Assembly: GCF_001280065.1 (NCBI RefSeq)
Contig: NZ_LGEA01000097.1
Span: 65,507-129,506, forward strand
Origin: Streptomyces sp. NRRL B-1140
Lineage (GTDB): Bacteria > Actinomycetota > Actinomycetes > Streptomycetales > Streptomycetaceae
DNA length: 64,000 nt
Reading direction: 5' to 3'
Below are positions 32,892 through 41,559 of the stretch, piece after piece. Within the stretch, counting starts at the first letter, position 1. Each line of letters begins with the position of its first letter. Made by a program: the position numbers and the translations under genes. The notes below the pieces were generated by a model, which searched no databases, had not been told where the DNA came from, and saw nothing but the letters and a program-made list of their open reading frames with translations.

Positions 32892-34385
32892 TCAGCTCTG
32901 CCCGCCGGCCAGCTTCTCGCGCAGCGCGGCCAGCGCCTCGTCCGAGGCCAACGCGCCGGAGTTGTCCGGGCCCTCGGAGGAGTACGAACCGCCACCGGAC
33001 GCGGCCGGAGCGGCGGCTTCGCCACCCTCGGCAGCGGCCTTCTCGTCCGCCTCGCGGGACTTGATGACCTGCGCCTGGTGCTGCTCGAAGCGCTGCTGCG
33101 CCTCGGCGTACTGGGTCTCCCACGCCTCGCGCTGGGTCTCGTAGCCCTCGAGCCAGTCGTTGGTCTCGGGGTCGAAGCCCTCGGGGTAGATGTAGTTGCC
33201 CTGGTCGTCGTAGGACGCGGCCATGCCGTACAGGGTCGGGTCGAACTCGACCGCGGCCGGGTCGGCACCGAAGGACTCGTTGGCCTGCTTCAGCGAGAGG
33301 CTGATGCGACGGCGCTCGAGGTCGATGTCGATGACCTTGACGAAGATCTCGTCGTTGACCTGGACGACCTGCTCCGGGATCTCCACGTGACGCTCGGCCA
33401 GCTCGGAGATGTGGACCAGACCCTCGATGCCCTCGTCCACGCGGACGAACGCACCGAACGGAACCAGCTTCGTGACCTTGCCGGGCACGACCTGGCCGAT
33501 CTGGTGGGTGCGGGCGAACTGCTGCCACGGGTCTTCCTGGGTCGCCTTCAGCGACAGGGAGACACGCTCGCGGTCCATGTCCACGTCGAGAACCTCGACG
33601 GTGACTTCCTGGCCGACCTCGACAACCTCGGACGGGTGGTCGATGTGCTTCCAGGAGAGCTCGGAGACGTGGACCAGACCGTCGACGCCACCCAGGTCCA
33701 CGAAGGCACCGAAGTTGACGATCGAGGAGACGACGCCGGAACGGACCTGACCCTTCTGGAGGGTGGTGAGGAACGTCTGGCGGACCTCGGACTGGGTCTG
33801 CTCCAGCCAGGCACGGCGGGACAGGACCACGTTGTTGCGGTTCTTGTCCAGCTCGATGATCTTCGCCTCGAGCTCCTTGCCCACGTAGGGCTGGAGGTCG
33901 CGGACGCGGCGCATCTCGACCAGGGAGGCCGGGAGGAAGCCACGGAGGCCGATGTCGAGGATGAGACCACCCTTGACGACCTCGATGACGGTACCGGTGA
34001 CGATCCCGTCCTCTTCCTTGATCTTCTCGATGGTGCCCCAGGCACGCTCGTACTGGGCGCGCTTCTTCGAGAGGATCAGGCGGCCTTCCTTGTCCTCCTT
34101 CTGAAGGACGAGGGCCTCGATCTCGTCACCGACGGCGACGACCTCGTTGGGGTCGACGTCGTGCTTGATCGAGAGCTCGCGGCTCGGGATCACACCTTCG
34201 GTCTTGTAACCGATGTCGAGCAGGACCTCGTCCCGGTCGACCTTCACGATGACGCCGTCGACGATGTCGCCGTCGTTGAAGTACTTGATCGTCTCGTCGA
34301 TCGCGGCGAGGAAGGCTTCCTCGTTACCGATGTCGTTGACCGCTACCTGCGGGGTGGTGGCGGTGGTCTCGGTGCTGCTCGTCAT
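32892..34385 (-). CDS. rpsA: 30S ribosomal protein S1
   Basis: A 497-residue RNA-binding ribosomal protein that recruits mRNA to the 30S subunit. Four S1 repeats are clear at about residues 35-105, 123-190, 205-277 and 292-364. Repeats 3 and 4 have the best-preserved G-A-F-V-D/R-V/L-x-x-G-x-x-G-L-V-H-x-S-E-L pattern, and the tail is acidic and low-complexity. This four-repeat form is usual in actinobacteria (E. coli has six). The ATG at 34385 lacks a good Shine-Dalgarno sequence, and the leader is about 190 bases from the promoter at 34581-34609, so leader-based autoregulation is plausible. A UUCG-loop terminator follows. Confidence 0.96.
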   Translation of the reverse strand: MTSSTETTATTPQVAVNDIGNEEAFLAAIDETIKYFNDGDIVDGVIVKVDRDEVLLDIGYKTEGVIPSRELSIKHDVDPNEVVAVGDEIEALVLQKEDKEGRLILSKKRAQYERAWGTIEKIKEEDGIVTGTVIEVVKGGLILDIGLRGFLPASLVEMRRVRDLQPYVGKELEAKIIELDKNRNNVVLSRRAWLEQTQSEVRQTFLTTLQKGQVRSGVVSSIVNFGAFVDLGGVDGLVHVSELSWKHIDHPSEVVEVGQEVTVEVLDVDMDRERVSLSLKATQEDPWQQFARTHQIGQVVPGKVTKLVPFGAFVRVDEGIEGLVHISELAERHVEIPEQVVQVNDEIFVKVIDIDLERRRISLSLKQANESFGADPAAVEFDPTLYGMAASYDDQGNYIYPEGFDPETNDWLEGYETQREAWETQYAEAQQRFEQHQAQVIKSREADEKAAAEGGEAAAPAASGGGSYSSEGPDNSGALASDEALAALREKLAGGQS

Positions 34386-34580
34386 GTGGGAAAGGGCTCC
34401 GGTACGGACATTGAAGTCGTAGGTACTGCTACGCCGGGAGCCCGTTTCGCTCTGCAGAAGCCGGACAGCCAAGGAAGCGCCACTCAGAAACGGCGGCGCC
34501 TCGACAACCGAGGGGACATACATACAGATGCGAGCGCAGCCTGCTACGTCTGAGGTGCGCAGGCCCGCAGCGCAACTTGT

Positions 34581-34609
34581 AGCATACGGGGGCAGCCGGG
34601 CGGGGTCAA
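34581..34609 (-). promoter_or_regulatory. rpsA promoter
   Basis: On the minus strand TTGACC (34609-34604), 17-base spacer, TATGCT (34586-34581): a near-consensus vegetative promoter. The start of transcription should be near 34574, giving an rpsA leader of about 190 bases. Confidence 0.8.
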
Positions 34610-34758
34610 TGCGCGAAGCCGCCCACGCGGGGCGAACGCCGCATATCCGGCACAAGTCGTGTCGTCCGAGGCCACGCGCGGCGCGCGACGCCCCCCTTAC
34701 GACACCGCCGGGACCGGCCGGACGGCAGTGCCCGCACACTAGTACGAGGGAGCCGATC

Positions 34759-35568
34759 ATCCAAGAGTCCGAAGCGTCCGAACCCGAGGCCACCCGGCGC
34801 GATGCCGATGTCACGGAAAGCTCCCGGGCCAATCGTGGCTGGTGGGACCGCAACGCGGACGAGTACCAGACCGAGCACGGCACCTTCCTCGGCGACGACC
34901 GCTTCGTGTGGGGTCCCGAGGGGCTGGACGAGGTGGAGGCCGAGCTGCTCGGCCCGCCGGAGGAGCTGAAGGGCCGGGACGTCCTGGAGATCGGCGCCGG
35001 CGCCGCCCAGTGCTCGCGCTGGCTGACCGCCCAGGGGGCGCGCCCCGTCGCCCTTGACATCTCGCACCGGCAGCTCCAGCACGCGCTGCGCATCGGCGGT
35101 TCCTTCCCCCTGGTGTGCGCCGACGCGGGCGCGCTCCCCTTCGCCGACGCCTCGTTCGACCTGGCCTGCTCGGCGTACGGGGCACTGCCCTTCGTCGCCG
35201 ATCCGCGTCAGGTCCTGCGCGAGGTGCGCCGGGTGCTCCGGCCCGGGGGACGTCTGGTCTTCTCGGTGACGCACCCGATCCGCTGGGCCTTCCCGGACGA
35301 GCCGGGGCCCGAGGGTCTCTCGATCTCGGCCTCGTACTTCGACCGCACGCCGTACGTCGAGCAGGACGAGGAGGGCCGGGCGGTCTACGTCGAGCACCAC
35401 CGCACGATCGGCGACCGCGTCCGGGACGTCGTCGCCTCGGGCTTCCGCCTGGTCGACCTGGTGGAGCCGGAGTGGCCCGCGTGGAACACCTCGGAGTGGG
35501 GCGGCTGGTCACCGCTGCGCGGGAACCTGATCCCCGGCACGGCGATCTTCGTCTGCGAGCGGGACTGA
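34759..35568 (+). CDS. class I SAM-dependent methyltransferase, start codon uncertain
   Basis: About 270 residues. Family sequence begins around N-R-G-W-W-D-R-N-A-D-E-Y (about residues 23-34). Motif I V-L-E-I-G-A-G-A-A-Q-C-S-R-W-L is near 75-89, and F-D-L-A-C-S-A-Y-G-A and L-R-P-G-G-R-L-V-F follow. The frame lacks ATG/GTG/TTG anywhere sensible: the first upstream ATG is at 34609, with non-coding-like codons between it and 34750 and lying in the divergent rpsA promoter. A strong GAGGGAG (34746-34752) sits six bases before an ATC at 34759, so an ATC start or a sequence change at the original start codon are the best explanations. Coordinates follow the ATC. Confidence 0.72.
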   Translation: MQESEASEPEATRRDADVTESSRANRGWWDRNADEYQTEHGTFLGDDRFVWGPEGLDEVEAELLGPPEELKGRDVLEIGAGAAQCSRWLTAQGARPVALDISHRQLQHALRIGGSFPLVCADAGALPFADASFDLACSAYGALPFVADPRQVLREVRRVLRPGGRLVFSVTHPIRWAFPDEPGPEGLSISASYFDRTPYVEQDEEGRAVYVEHHRTIGDRVRDVVASGFRLVDLVEPEWPAWNTSEWGGWSPLRGNLIPGTAIFVCERD

Positions 35569-35624
35569 GCGGGACCGGAGCACGCGCGCGTGGGACCTCT
35601 TCCCGCGCGTACGACACTGAGGGC

Positions 35625-38165
35625 GTGATCCGTTACGACGCCCTGGAAGCCCTGCCCGTACGCGGTGCCCTGCCCGCCCTGGCCGACGCCCTGGAGGGGC
35701 ACGGCACCGCCGTCCTGGTGGCGCCGCCCGGCACCGGCAAGACGACCCTGGTGCCACTGGCCCTCGCAGGGCTGCTCGGGGAGGGGCCCGGGCGGCGGGT
35801 GGTCGTCGCCGAGCCGCGGCGGATCGCGGCCCGGGCGGCGGCGCGGCGGATGGCGTGGCTGCTGGGTGAGAAGCCCGGCGAGAGCGTCGGCTACACCGTG
35901 CGCGGGGAGCGTGCCGTCGGGCGGCACACGCGCGTGGAGGTCGTGACCACCGGTGTGCTGGTGCAGCGGCTGCAACGGGACCAGGAGCTGGCCGGTGCCG
36001 ACGTGGTGGTGCTCGACGAGTGCCACGAGCGGCACCTGGACGCGGACACCGCGGCGGCGTTCCTGTGGGACGTGCGGCAGACGCTGCGGCCGGAGCTGCG
36101 GCTGGTGGCCGCCTCGGCGACGACCGACGCGCAGGGGTGGGCGCGGCTGCTGGGCGGAGCGCCGGTGGTCGAGGCACAGGGGACCGCTCACCCGGTCGAG
36201 ACCGTGTGGGCGCCTCCGGCGCGGCCCGTCCGCCCGCCGCACGGGATGCGGGTCGATCCGGCGTTGCTGACGCATGTGGCGGCCGTGGTCCGCCGGGCCC
36301 TGACCGAGCGGGACGGGGACGTGCTGTGTTTCCTGCCGGGCGTGGGGGAGATCGCCCGGGTCGCCGGGCAGCTCGGCGGTCTCGGGGACCTGGAGGTGCT
36401 CCAGGTGCACCGGAGGGCGCCGGCTGCCGTGCAGGACGCGGTGCTGGTGCCCGGGGAGCGGCGGCGGGTCGTGCTGGCCACGTCCGTCGCGGAGTCGTCG
36501 CTGACCGTGCCCGGGGTGCGGGTGGTGGTGGATTCGGGGCTGGCGCGCGAGCCGAGGGTGGACCACGCGCGCGGGCTGAGCGCGCTGACGACGGTACGGG
36601 CGTCGCAGGCCGCCGGGTGGCAACGGGCGGGGCGGGCCGGACGTGAGGCGCCCGGGGCGGTGTACCGGTGCTGGGCGGAGGCCGAGGACGCGCGGCTGCC
36701 GCGGTATCCGTCGCCGGAGATCAAGGTGGCCGACCTGACGGCGTTCGCGCTGCAGGTGGCGTGCTGGGGGGATCCGGACGCGTCCGGGCTCGCGCTGCTG
36801 GACGGGCCGCCGAGTGGGGCGATGGCGGCGGCGCGGGACGTCCTGACGGCGGTGGGTGCGGTCGACTCCTCCGGACGGGCCACGGAGCGGGGAGTCCGGC
36901 TGAGCCGGGTGGGGGCGCATCCCCGACTGGGGCGGGCGCTGCTCGACTCCGCCCCCCTTGTCGGGGCCGAGCGGGCCGCTGAGGTGGTCGCCCTGCTGAG
37001 CGAGGAGGCTCCGCGGGAGTACGGCGATGATCTGGCGGGCGCCTTGCGTCGTGCTCGGCATGGGGGCGACGCCTATGCCGCGCGGTGGCGCAGTGAGGTC
37101 CGGCGGCTGCGGGCCGCCGTCGGGGAGATCTCCCACCCACCCGTCCGCGACCGGCGTCCGGAGGCCGGGACAGAGGTTCTCGGGAAACTCACCGAGGAGC
37201 GCCGAGTGGGCCTCGTCGCCGCGCTCGCCTTTCCCGAGCGGGTCGCCAGGGCCGATGGCGGCTCGCACCTGATGGTGTCCGGAACGCGGGCGGAGGCCGG
37301 CGCGGGGAGTGCGCTGCGGGGTGCGGAGTGGGTGGCCGTCGCCGTGGCGGACCGGCCCGTCGGCCGGGGGCACGCGCGCGTGCAGTCGGGGGCGGTGGTG
37401 GACGAGGACGTGGCCCGGTTCGCCGCGGGGGCGCTGCTGGAGGAGCGGGACGAGGTCGGGTGGGACGGCGGGGACGTCGTGGCGCGGCGGGTGGAGCGGC
37501 TGGGAGCCGTGGAGCTGACCGTGCGGGCGCTGCGGGACGCCGACGCGGGCCTCGTGCGCGGTGCGTTGCTCGACGGGCTGCGGCGGGAGGGGTTCGGGTT
37601 GCTGCGGTGGTCGGCGGAGGCCGGCGTCCTGCGGCAGCGGCTCGCGTTCCTGCGGCTGCATCTCGGTGAGCCCTGGCCGGACGTGTCCGACGAGGCGCTC
37701 CACGCGCGCGTGGAGGAGTGGCTGGAGCCGGAGCTGGGCCGGGCCCGGCGGCGGGCCGATCTGGCGCGGATCGACGCCGGGGAGGCACTCGCCCGGCTGC
37801 TGCCGTGGGCTTCCGGTCAGGCGGGACGGCTCGACGAGCTGGCGCCTGAGCGGTGGACGGTGCCGAGCGGGTCGAGGGTCCGGATCGACTGGTCGCGGCC
37901 CGAGCAGCCCGTCCTGGCGGTGAAGCTGCAGGAGATGTTCGGGCTCCAGGAGTCGCCCCGGGTGGCCGGGGTGCCGCTGCTCGTGCATCTGCTGTCCCCG
38001 GCCGGGCGGCCTGCCGCCGTCACCGCCGACCTCGCCTCGTTCTGGCGGGACGGCTACAAGGGGGTGCGGGCGGAGCTGCGGGGGCGGTATCCGAAGCATC
38101 CGTGGCCCGAGGACCCGGCGGGCGCCGAGCCGACGCGGCACACCAACGCGCGGCTCAGGCGCTGA
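35625..38165 (+). CDS. hrpB: ATP-dependent RNA helicase HrpB
   Basis: An 846-residue DEAH-box helicase. The N-terminal helicase core has Walker A P-P-G-T-G-K-T-T (about residues 35-42), the A-E-P-R-R-I-A-A-R motif Ia, D-E-C-H-E-R (motif II, about 130-135) and A-S-A-T-T (motif III). The second core domain ends with motif VI Q-R-A-G-R-A-G-R (about 329-336). Long C-terminal extensions include the HrpB-specific domain. Full-length HrpB is about this size. In bacteria it acts on RNA, but the precise role is not settled. The GTG at 35625 has only a weak site; a TACGAC -10 just upstream suggests a short leader or none. Its end overlaps the DUF3068 gene by 11 bases, tail to tail. Confidence 0.93.
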   Translation: MIRYDALEALPVRGALPALADALEGHGTAVLVAPPGTGKTTLVPLALAGLLGEGPGRRVVVAEPRRIAARAAARRMAWLLGEKPGESVGYTVRGERAVGRHTRVEVVTTGVLVQRLQRDQELAGADVVVLDECHERHLDADTAAAFLWDVRQTLRPELRLVAASATTDAQGWARLLGGAPVVEAQGTAHPVETVWAPPARPVRPPHGMRVDPALLTHVAAVVRRALTERDGDVLCFLPGVGEIARVAGQLGGLGDLEVLQVHRRAPAAVQDAVLVPGERRRVVLATSVAESSLTVPGVRVVVDSGLAREPRVDHARGLSALTTVRASQAAGWQRAGRAGREAPGAVYRCWAEAEDARLPRYPSPEIKVADLTAFALQVACWGDPDASGLALLDGPPSGAMAAARDVLTAVGAVDSSGRATERGVRLSRVGAHPRLGRALLDSAPLVGAERAAEVVALLSEEAPREYGDDLAGALRRARHGGDAYAARWRSEVRRLRAAVGEISHPPVRDRRPEAGTEVLGKLTEERRVGLVAALAFPERVARADGGSHLMVSGTRAEAGAGSALRGAEWVAVAVADRPVGRGHARVQSGAVVDEDVARFAAGALLEERDEVGWDGGDVVARRVERLGAVELTVRALRDADAGLVRGALLDGLRREGFGLLRWSAEAGVLRQRLAFLRLHLGEPWPDVSDEALHARVEEWLEPELGRARRRADLARIDAGEALARLLPWASGQAGRLDELAPERWTVPSGSRVRIDWSRPEQPVLAVKLQEMFGLQESPRVAGVPLLVHLLSPAGRPAAVTADLASFWRDGYKGVRAELRGRYPKHPWPEDPAGAEPTRHTNARLRR

Positions 38166-39147
38166 CCGACGAGGGTCTCCCGGCCGCCGTGGAGGCCGGG
38201 CCGGAGGGGCGGCGGCCGCGGGCCTCCAGGTACAGGGCGAGGATCAGCAGGAGTACGCCGAGAGCCAGGAAGCCCCACGGCAGGTAGGAGGTCATGAGCA
38301 GGACGAGCAGCCGCTGGGACTTCACCAGGTCGACGGTGTGCGCGATGTAGTCCTCACGCATCTTCACGTGTCCGGCGAACGCGGTCACCTTTTCGCGGTC
38401 GCCGAGGAGGCTGCCTCCGCGCAGTTCCTCCCGGTGGATCTCCTCCCCGTAGACGGGCGCGCCGGTGAGGGGTTCGACCCAGAACCTGCGGACCGTGGTG
38501 TACCAGCGGGTCGTGCCGGTCTGCGCCACCGCCTCGGGGGTGAGGCCCTTGACGGGCAGGCTCCTGGGGATCTTCACCTTGGTCCAGGGGATGGTCTGCT
38601 CGAAGTAGTAGACCTCCAGGCCCCGGAAGTCACGGGTGCCCTGGTAGGCGATGGGCGCGGTGACGCGGGCCTGGGCGTCGAAGTACTCGTAGTCCCGTTT
38701 CTCTGTCAGGAAGGGCCACTTGAACTCGATGCCCCGGCGGCGCACCGGGTCGCCGTCGACCATCTCGCCGGTGGCGTGGACGGGCTCCTGGGTGTGGGCG
38801 TCGAAGATGTAGCGCTCGGGGATCTTGGAGACCATCGCCCCGTCGGGGCCGACGACGTAGGACAGGCCGTCCCAGACGACGACGTCCCGGCCCGCCGACT
38901 CCTCGATCCGCTCGGAGGCCTCCACGTCGCCTTTGAGGGTCTGGACGATCGTGACCTTGGAGACCTTCTTCGCCTTCATCGTGCCGTAGTCGAGGAGGGT
39001 GGCGTCCTTCGCCTCCAGGACCATGTCCTGGTACTGGTTCGCGGGAACCTTGGCGAGGCGCGGGAAGGCGTACCAGCGCAACAGCGGGGACAGCGCCGCG
39101 AAGAACACGGCGAGGGCGAGCAGGACCAGGCCGGCCTTGCGGCGCAT
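38155..39147 (-). CDS. DUF3068 (PorA-like) membrane-anchored protein
   Basis: A 330-residue protein with one N-terminal helix (about residues 4-24) and one C-terminal helix (about 283-307) flanking a large extracytoplasmic domain, rich in beta-strands and aromatic residues. The domain has D-G-A-M-V-S-K-I-P-E-R-Y-I-F-D-A and Y-E-Y-F-D-A-Q-A-R-V-T-A-P-I-A-Y-x-G. These are features of the actinobacterial DUF3068 family, related to PorA of corynebacteria; its role is undefined. The small SPW_0924-like gene is 25 bases upstream, same strand, so they likely form an operon. Confidence 0.85.
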   Translation of the reverse strand: MRRKAGLVLLALAVFFAALSPLLRWYAFPRLAKVPANQYQDMVLEAKDATLLDYGTMKAKKVSKVTIVQTLKGDVEASERIEESAGRDVVVWDGLSYVVGPDGAMVSKIPERYIFDAHTQEPVHATGEMVDGDPVRRRGIEFKWPFLTEKRDYEYFDAQARVTAPIAYQGTRDFRGLEVYYFEQTIPWTKVKIPRSLPVKGLTPEAVAQTGTTRWYTTVRRFWVEPLTGAPVYGEEIHREELRGGSLLGDREKVTAFAGHVKMREDYIAHTVDLVKSQRLLVLLMTSYLPWGFLALGVLLLILALYLEARGRRPSGPASTAAGRPSSVSA

Positions 39148-39172
39148 CTCGGCCTCCCTCCCGGGCGGGCGG

Positions 39173-39307
39173 TCAGGGGTGTGCGGGCACGGTCGTCAGC
39201 AGCGGCTTCGGGGACGTCCCGCCGGACGGGGAGCCGAGGGCGGTCAGCGTCAGGATCACGGCGAACGCGAGGGCCAGACCGGTGGCGGCGGCGATGAGAG
39301 CGCGCAT
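39173..39307 (-). CDS. very small membrane protein (SPW_0924-like, 44 residues)
   Basis: A 44-residue protein: M-R-A-L-I-A-A-A-T-G, a hydrophobic helix (about residues 8-24), then L-G-S-P-S-G-G-T-S-P-K-P-L-L-T-T-V-P-A-H-P. This pattern, including the T-T-V-P-A-H-P end, matches my memory of a Streptomyces family called SPW_0924. The ATG at 39307 has a GGGAGG site seven bases upstream, which makes it a real gene despite its size. It is 25 bases upstream of the DUF3068 gene and follows the transglycosylase terminator. Confidence 0.75.
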   Translation of the reverse strand: MRALIAAATGLALAFAVILTLTALGSPSGGTSPKPLLTTVPAHP

Positions 39308-39412
39308 GCGGAACCTCCCCACGGGTCGGAACGGGGGGAACTGATGCCCCGTCAGGTTCCTCGGCACCGTAGCAACGCGCGACGGAGATGAGAACACGTT
39401 GCACACACAACA

Positions 39413-39438
39413 ACGCCCCTCCTTGTAAGGAGGGGCGT
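39413..39438 (-). terminator. terminator of the lytic transglycosylase gene
   Basis: Perfect 12-base complementary arms (39413-39424 and 39427-39438, ACGCCCCTCCTT on the plus strand) with only two bases between, 19 bases past the stop. Symmetric, so it may also protect the gene in front from read-through. Confidence 0.85.
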
Positions 39439-39457
39439 CGTCTGTCGTACCTGAGAG

Positions 39458-41218
39458 CTACGCGCTCGGGCTGGCCGACGGGCTCGGCGAGGACGTCTCG
39501 GCAGCGGCCACGGTCAGTTCGACCGTGAGCGTCGCCCCGCCTGCCGTGGTGACGCGGAGCAGGAACGTGCCGGTGGTGTCGTCGGCGTACAGCCCGGGCA
39601 GTTTCAGCAGGCCCTTCGCGTCCGTCTTCAGACCCGTGAGGGTGCGGACGGTCTTGCCGTCGGCGTCCTTGAAGTAGGGGCCCTTGTCGGCGACGGTCGG
39701 GTCGTCCGCCGACTTGATCAGCGTGGCGGTGGCCGCGACGCCGTCGGCGACGGCGCCCTTGTAGGTCGCCTTCACCTCGACCCGGCTAGCGAACTCCCCG
39801 CCGGGGGCGCAGGTCAGTGCGGCGTCACCGGTACGGACGAGGGCGTCTGCCGCGCGCTCGGTCACGGTGGCCTTGTAGTCGAGGCCCGGGACGGTCCGCC
39901 CCACCACCGTGGCGCGGATGGTGACGGCGCCGGTCTCCTCCCCCGCTACGAGGGCGGGCGCCACGGCCACACCGGAGCTGTTGGTGGCGACCGTGGCCAC
40001 GCTCTCGCCGCCGGTGAACGTGGTGTCCGTGTCGCCGACGATGGTGAAGCGGACCCTGACCTTGGCGACGGCCTTGCCCGCCTCGGTCTCGGCGCGGGTG
40101 CTGATCCGCCGGTCGAACGCGTCGCCGGCCATGGCCGCGAGCTTTCCGGTACCGGCGTCCTCCAGGTGGTCCACCGTGTCGGTGGGGGTGGGCGGCGTCG
40201 CGGGAGGCGACGACGGGGTGCCGGCGGGCGGCGAGGTGGGCGGCTTCGGGGTCGTCGTACCGCCGCCGCCGGGCTTCTCGGGCCTGCCGGGGCCCGAGAC
40301 GGGCGGCTTGGGCTTCGAGCCGCCCGGAGAGGTCACACCCGGTGGGGTGACGCCCGGCGTGGTGGGCGCCGGGCTCGCGCCCGCGCCGTCGTCGCTGCGG
40401 TTGTCGGGCAGGGTGCCGGTGCCGTCCGGGACCTCGTGGGTGCCCTTGCGGTAGTAATCCAGCCACCTCATGACGAGGCTGAGGTAGTCGCGCGAGTTGT
40501 TGTAGCTGAGGATCGCCCGGTCCAGGTCGTCCTGCCGGGACAGGTCCCAGTTGTTGCGGCACAGGTAGTGGCCGGCGGCGAGCGCTGCGTCGTAGATGTT
40601 GTTCGGGTCCTTCTTGCCGTCGGCGTTGCCGTCGCGGCCGGCCCAGGCCCAGGTGGAGGGGATGAACTGCATGGGGCCGACGGCCTGGTCGTACGAGCTG
40701 TTGCCGTCGTACGCGCCGTCGTCGGTGTCCTTGATGAGGGCGAAGCCGTTGCCGTCGAGCTGCGGCCCGAGGATCTTCTTGATGGTGGTGCCGTCGGCGT
40801 CGACGCGGCCGCCGCGCGCCTGCCCCGACTCCACCCGGCCGATGGCCGCGAGGAGTTGCCAGGGCAGGTTGCAGCCGGGCTTGGACTCGCGCAGCGAGGC
40901 CTCCGCCTTCTTGTAGGCGTCGAGGACGGTCGCGGGGATGCCGGCTTCCGTCGTGCCCGTGCCGCCGGGGCCGGGGCCCGTGGTCGGCGACGGGTTCGGG
41001 CTCTTCAGCGGGGGCAGGTCCGTGTAGTACGGCGAGTTGCCGGTGGCGCTGCCGCGGGAGGCATTCACTTCGGGGGAGGGTGTGGCGTCGGCGGCGGTCT
41101 GTCTGCCGTGGTCGTTCACGCCCGGAGCCTGAGAGGCGGACAGGGCCGCGACCGCTACCGCGGCCACGGCGGTCGTCGCCGCCCCTTTGCAGAGCCTCCT
41201 GCCGAATTGCGCCGCCAT
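39458..41218 (-). CDS. secreted lytic murein transglycosylase with C-terminal Ig-like domains
   Basis: A 586-residue exported protein. A signal peptide (about residues 1-30, ending A-L-S-A-S-Q-A) is followed by a linker and an MltB/SLT-type catalytic domain (about 95-265), with L-P-W-Q-L-L-A-A-I-G-R-V-E-S-G-Q, where the glutamate is catalytic, Q-A-V-G-P-M-Q-F-I-P-S-T-W and I-Y-D-A-A-L-A-A-G-H-Y-L. A 90-residue Pro/Gly/Thr linker (about 275-365) leads to two beta-rich Ig-like domains (about 370-575). It cleaves peptidoglycan, probably at growing or sporulating walls. The ATG at 41218 has a GGAGGGG site. The terminator is 19 bases after the stop. Confidence 0.9.
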   Translation of the reverse strand: MAAQFGRRLCKGAATTAVAAVAVAALSASQAPGVNDHGRQTAADATPSPEVNASRGSATGNSPYYTDLPPLKSPNPSPTTGPGPGGTGTTEAGIPATVLDAYKKAEASLRESKPGCNLPWQLLAAIGRVESGQARGGRVDADGTTIKKILGPQLDGNGFALIKDTDDGAYDGNSSYDQAVGPMQFIPSTWAWAGRDGNADGKKDPNNIYDAALAAGHYLCRNNWDLSRQDDLDRAILSYNNSRDYLSLVMRWLDYYRKGTHEVPDGTGTLPDNRSDDGAGASPAPTTPGVTPPGVTSPGGSKPKPPVSGPGRPEKPGGGGTTTPKPPTSPPAGTPSSPPATPPTPTDTVDHLEDAGTGKLAAMAGDAFDRRISTRAETEAGKAVAKVRVRFTIVGDTDTTFTGGESVATVATNSSGVAVAPALVAGEETGAVTIRATVVGRTVPGLDYKATVTERAADALVRTGDAALTCAPGGEFASRVEVKATYKGAVADGVAATATLIKSADDPTVADKGPYFKDADGKTVRTLTGLKTDAKGLLKLPGLYADDTTGTFLLRVTTAGGATLTVELTVAAAETSSPSPSASPSA

Positions 41219-41559
41219 AGAGTGAACCCCTCCCGTGGACGCCCGAGCGTCCGTCTACGTCTGCAGTGTCCGCCCTGTTGTGACGATCCAACCGCCCGAG
41301 GGGTTGCCCTCCGACAGCCACAACTCTGTTCTCGTGCGTGCTTTCCTCTTTACCGCCGTCGCGCATTCGACGCGCTCCCCGCGCGGCGACTCTGGCGACC
41401 CTACGGCAACTTCTTTTGACCGGGCACCCGTTCGTGACCGTTTTTCACCAGGTGGTCATGTGCGGTGGTGACGCCGGTCGGCAGGGCGACATCCCGCATA
41501 CTGGGCCACTGACCGCCGGGCGCTCCGGCCCGGTGCAACGACCGTCGCGAGGAGCCGAG
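41219..41559. other. divergent promoter region, 341 bases
   Basis: No supported gene in the gap between the transglycosylase and DUF4184 genes. It is somewhat AT-richer than neighbours (around 41320-41460). A possible -10 TAGGGT for the transglycosylase lies at 41403-41398 and a CATACT at about 41497-41502 for the DUF4184 gene, each without a convincing -35. I looked for a cyclic-di-AMP (ydaO) riboswitch, common before such wall hydrolases, but could not match its conserved blocks. Confidence 0.4.

Noticed and set aside
41219..41420. Cyclic-di-AMP (ydaO) riboswitch before the lytic transglycosylase
   Set aside because: Expected for wall-hydrolase genes in this group, but the conserved blocks could not be found by eye. 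A covariance-model scan (ydaO model) would be decisive.
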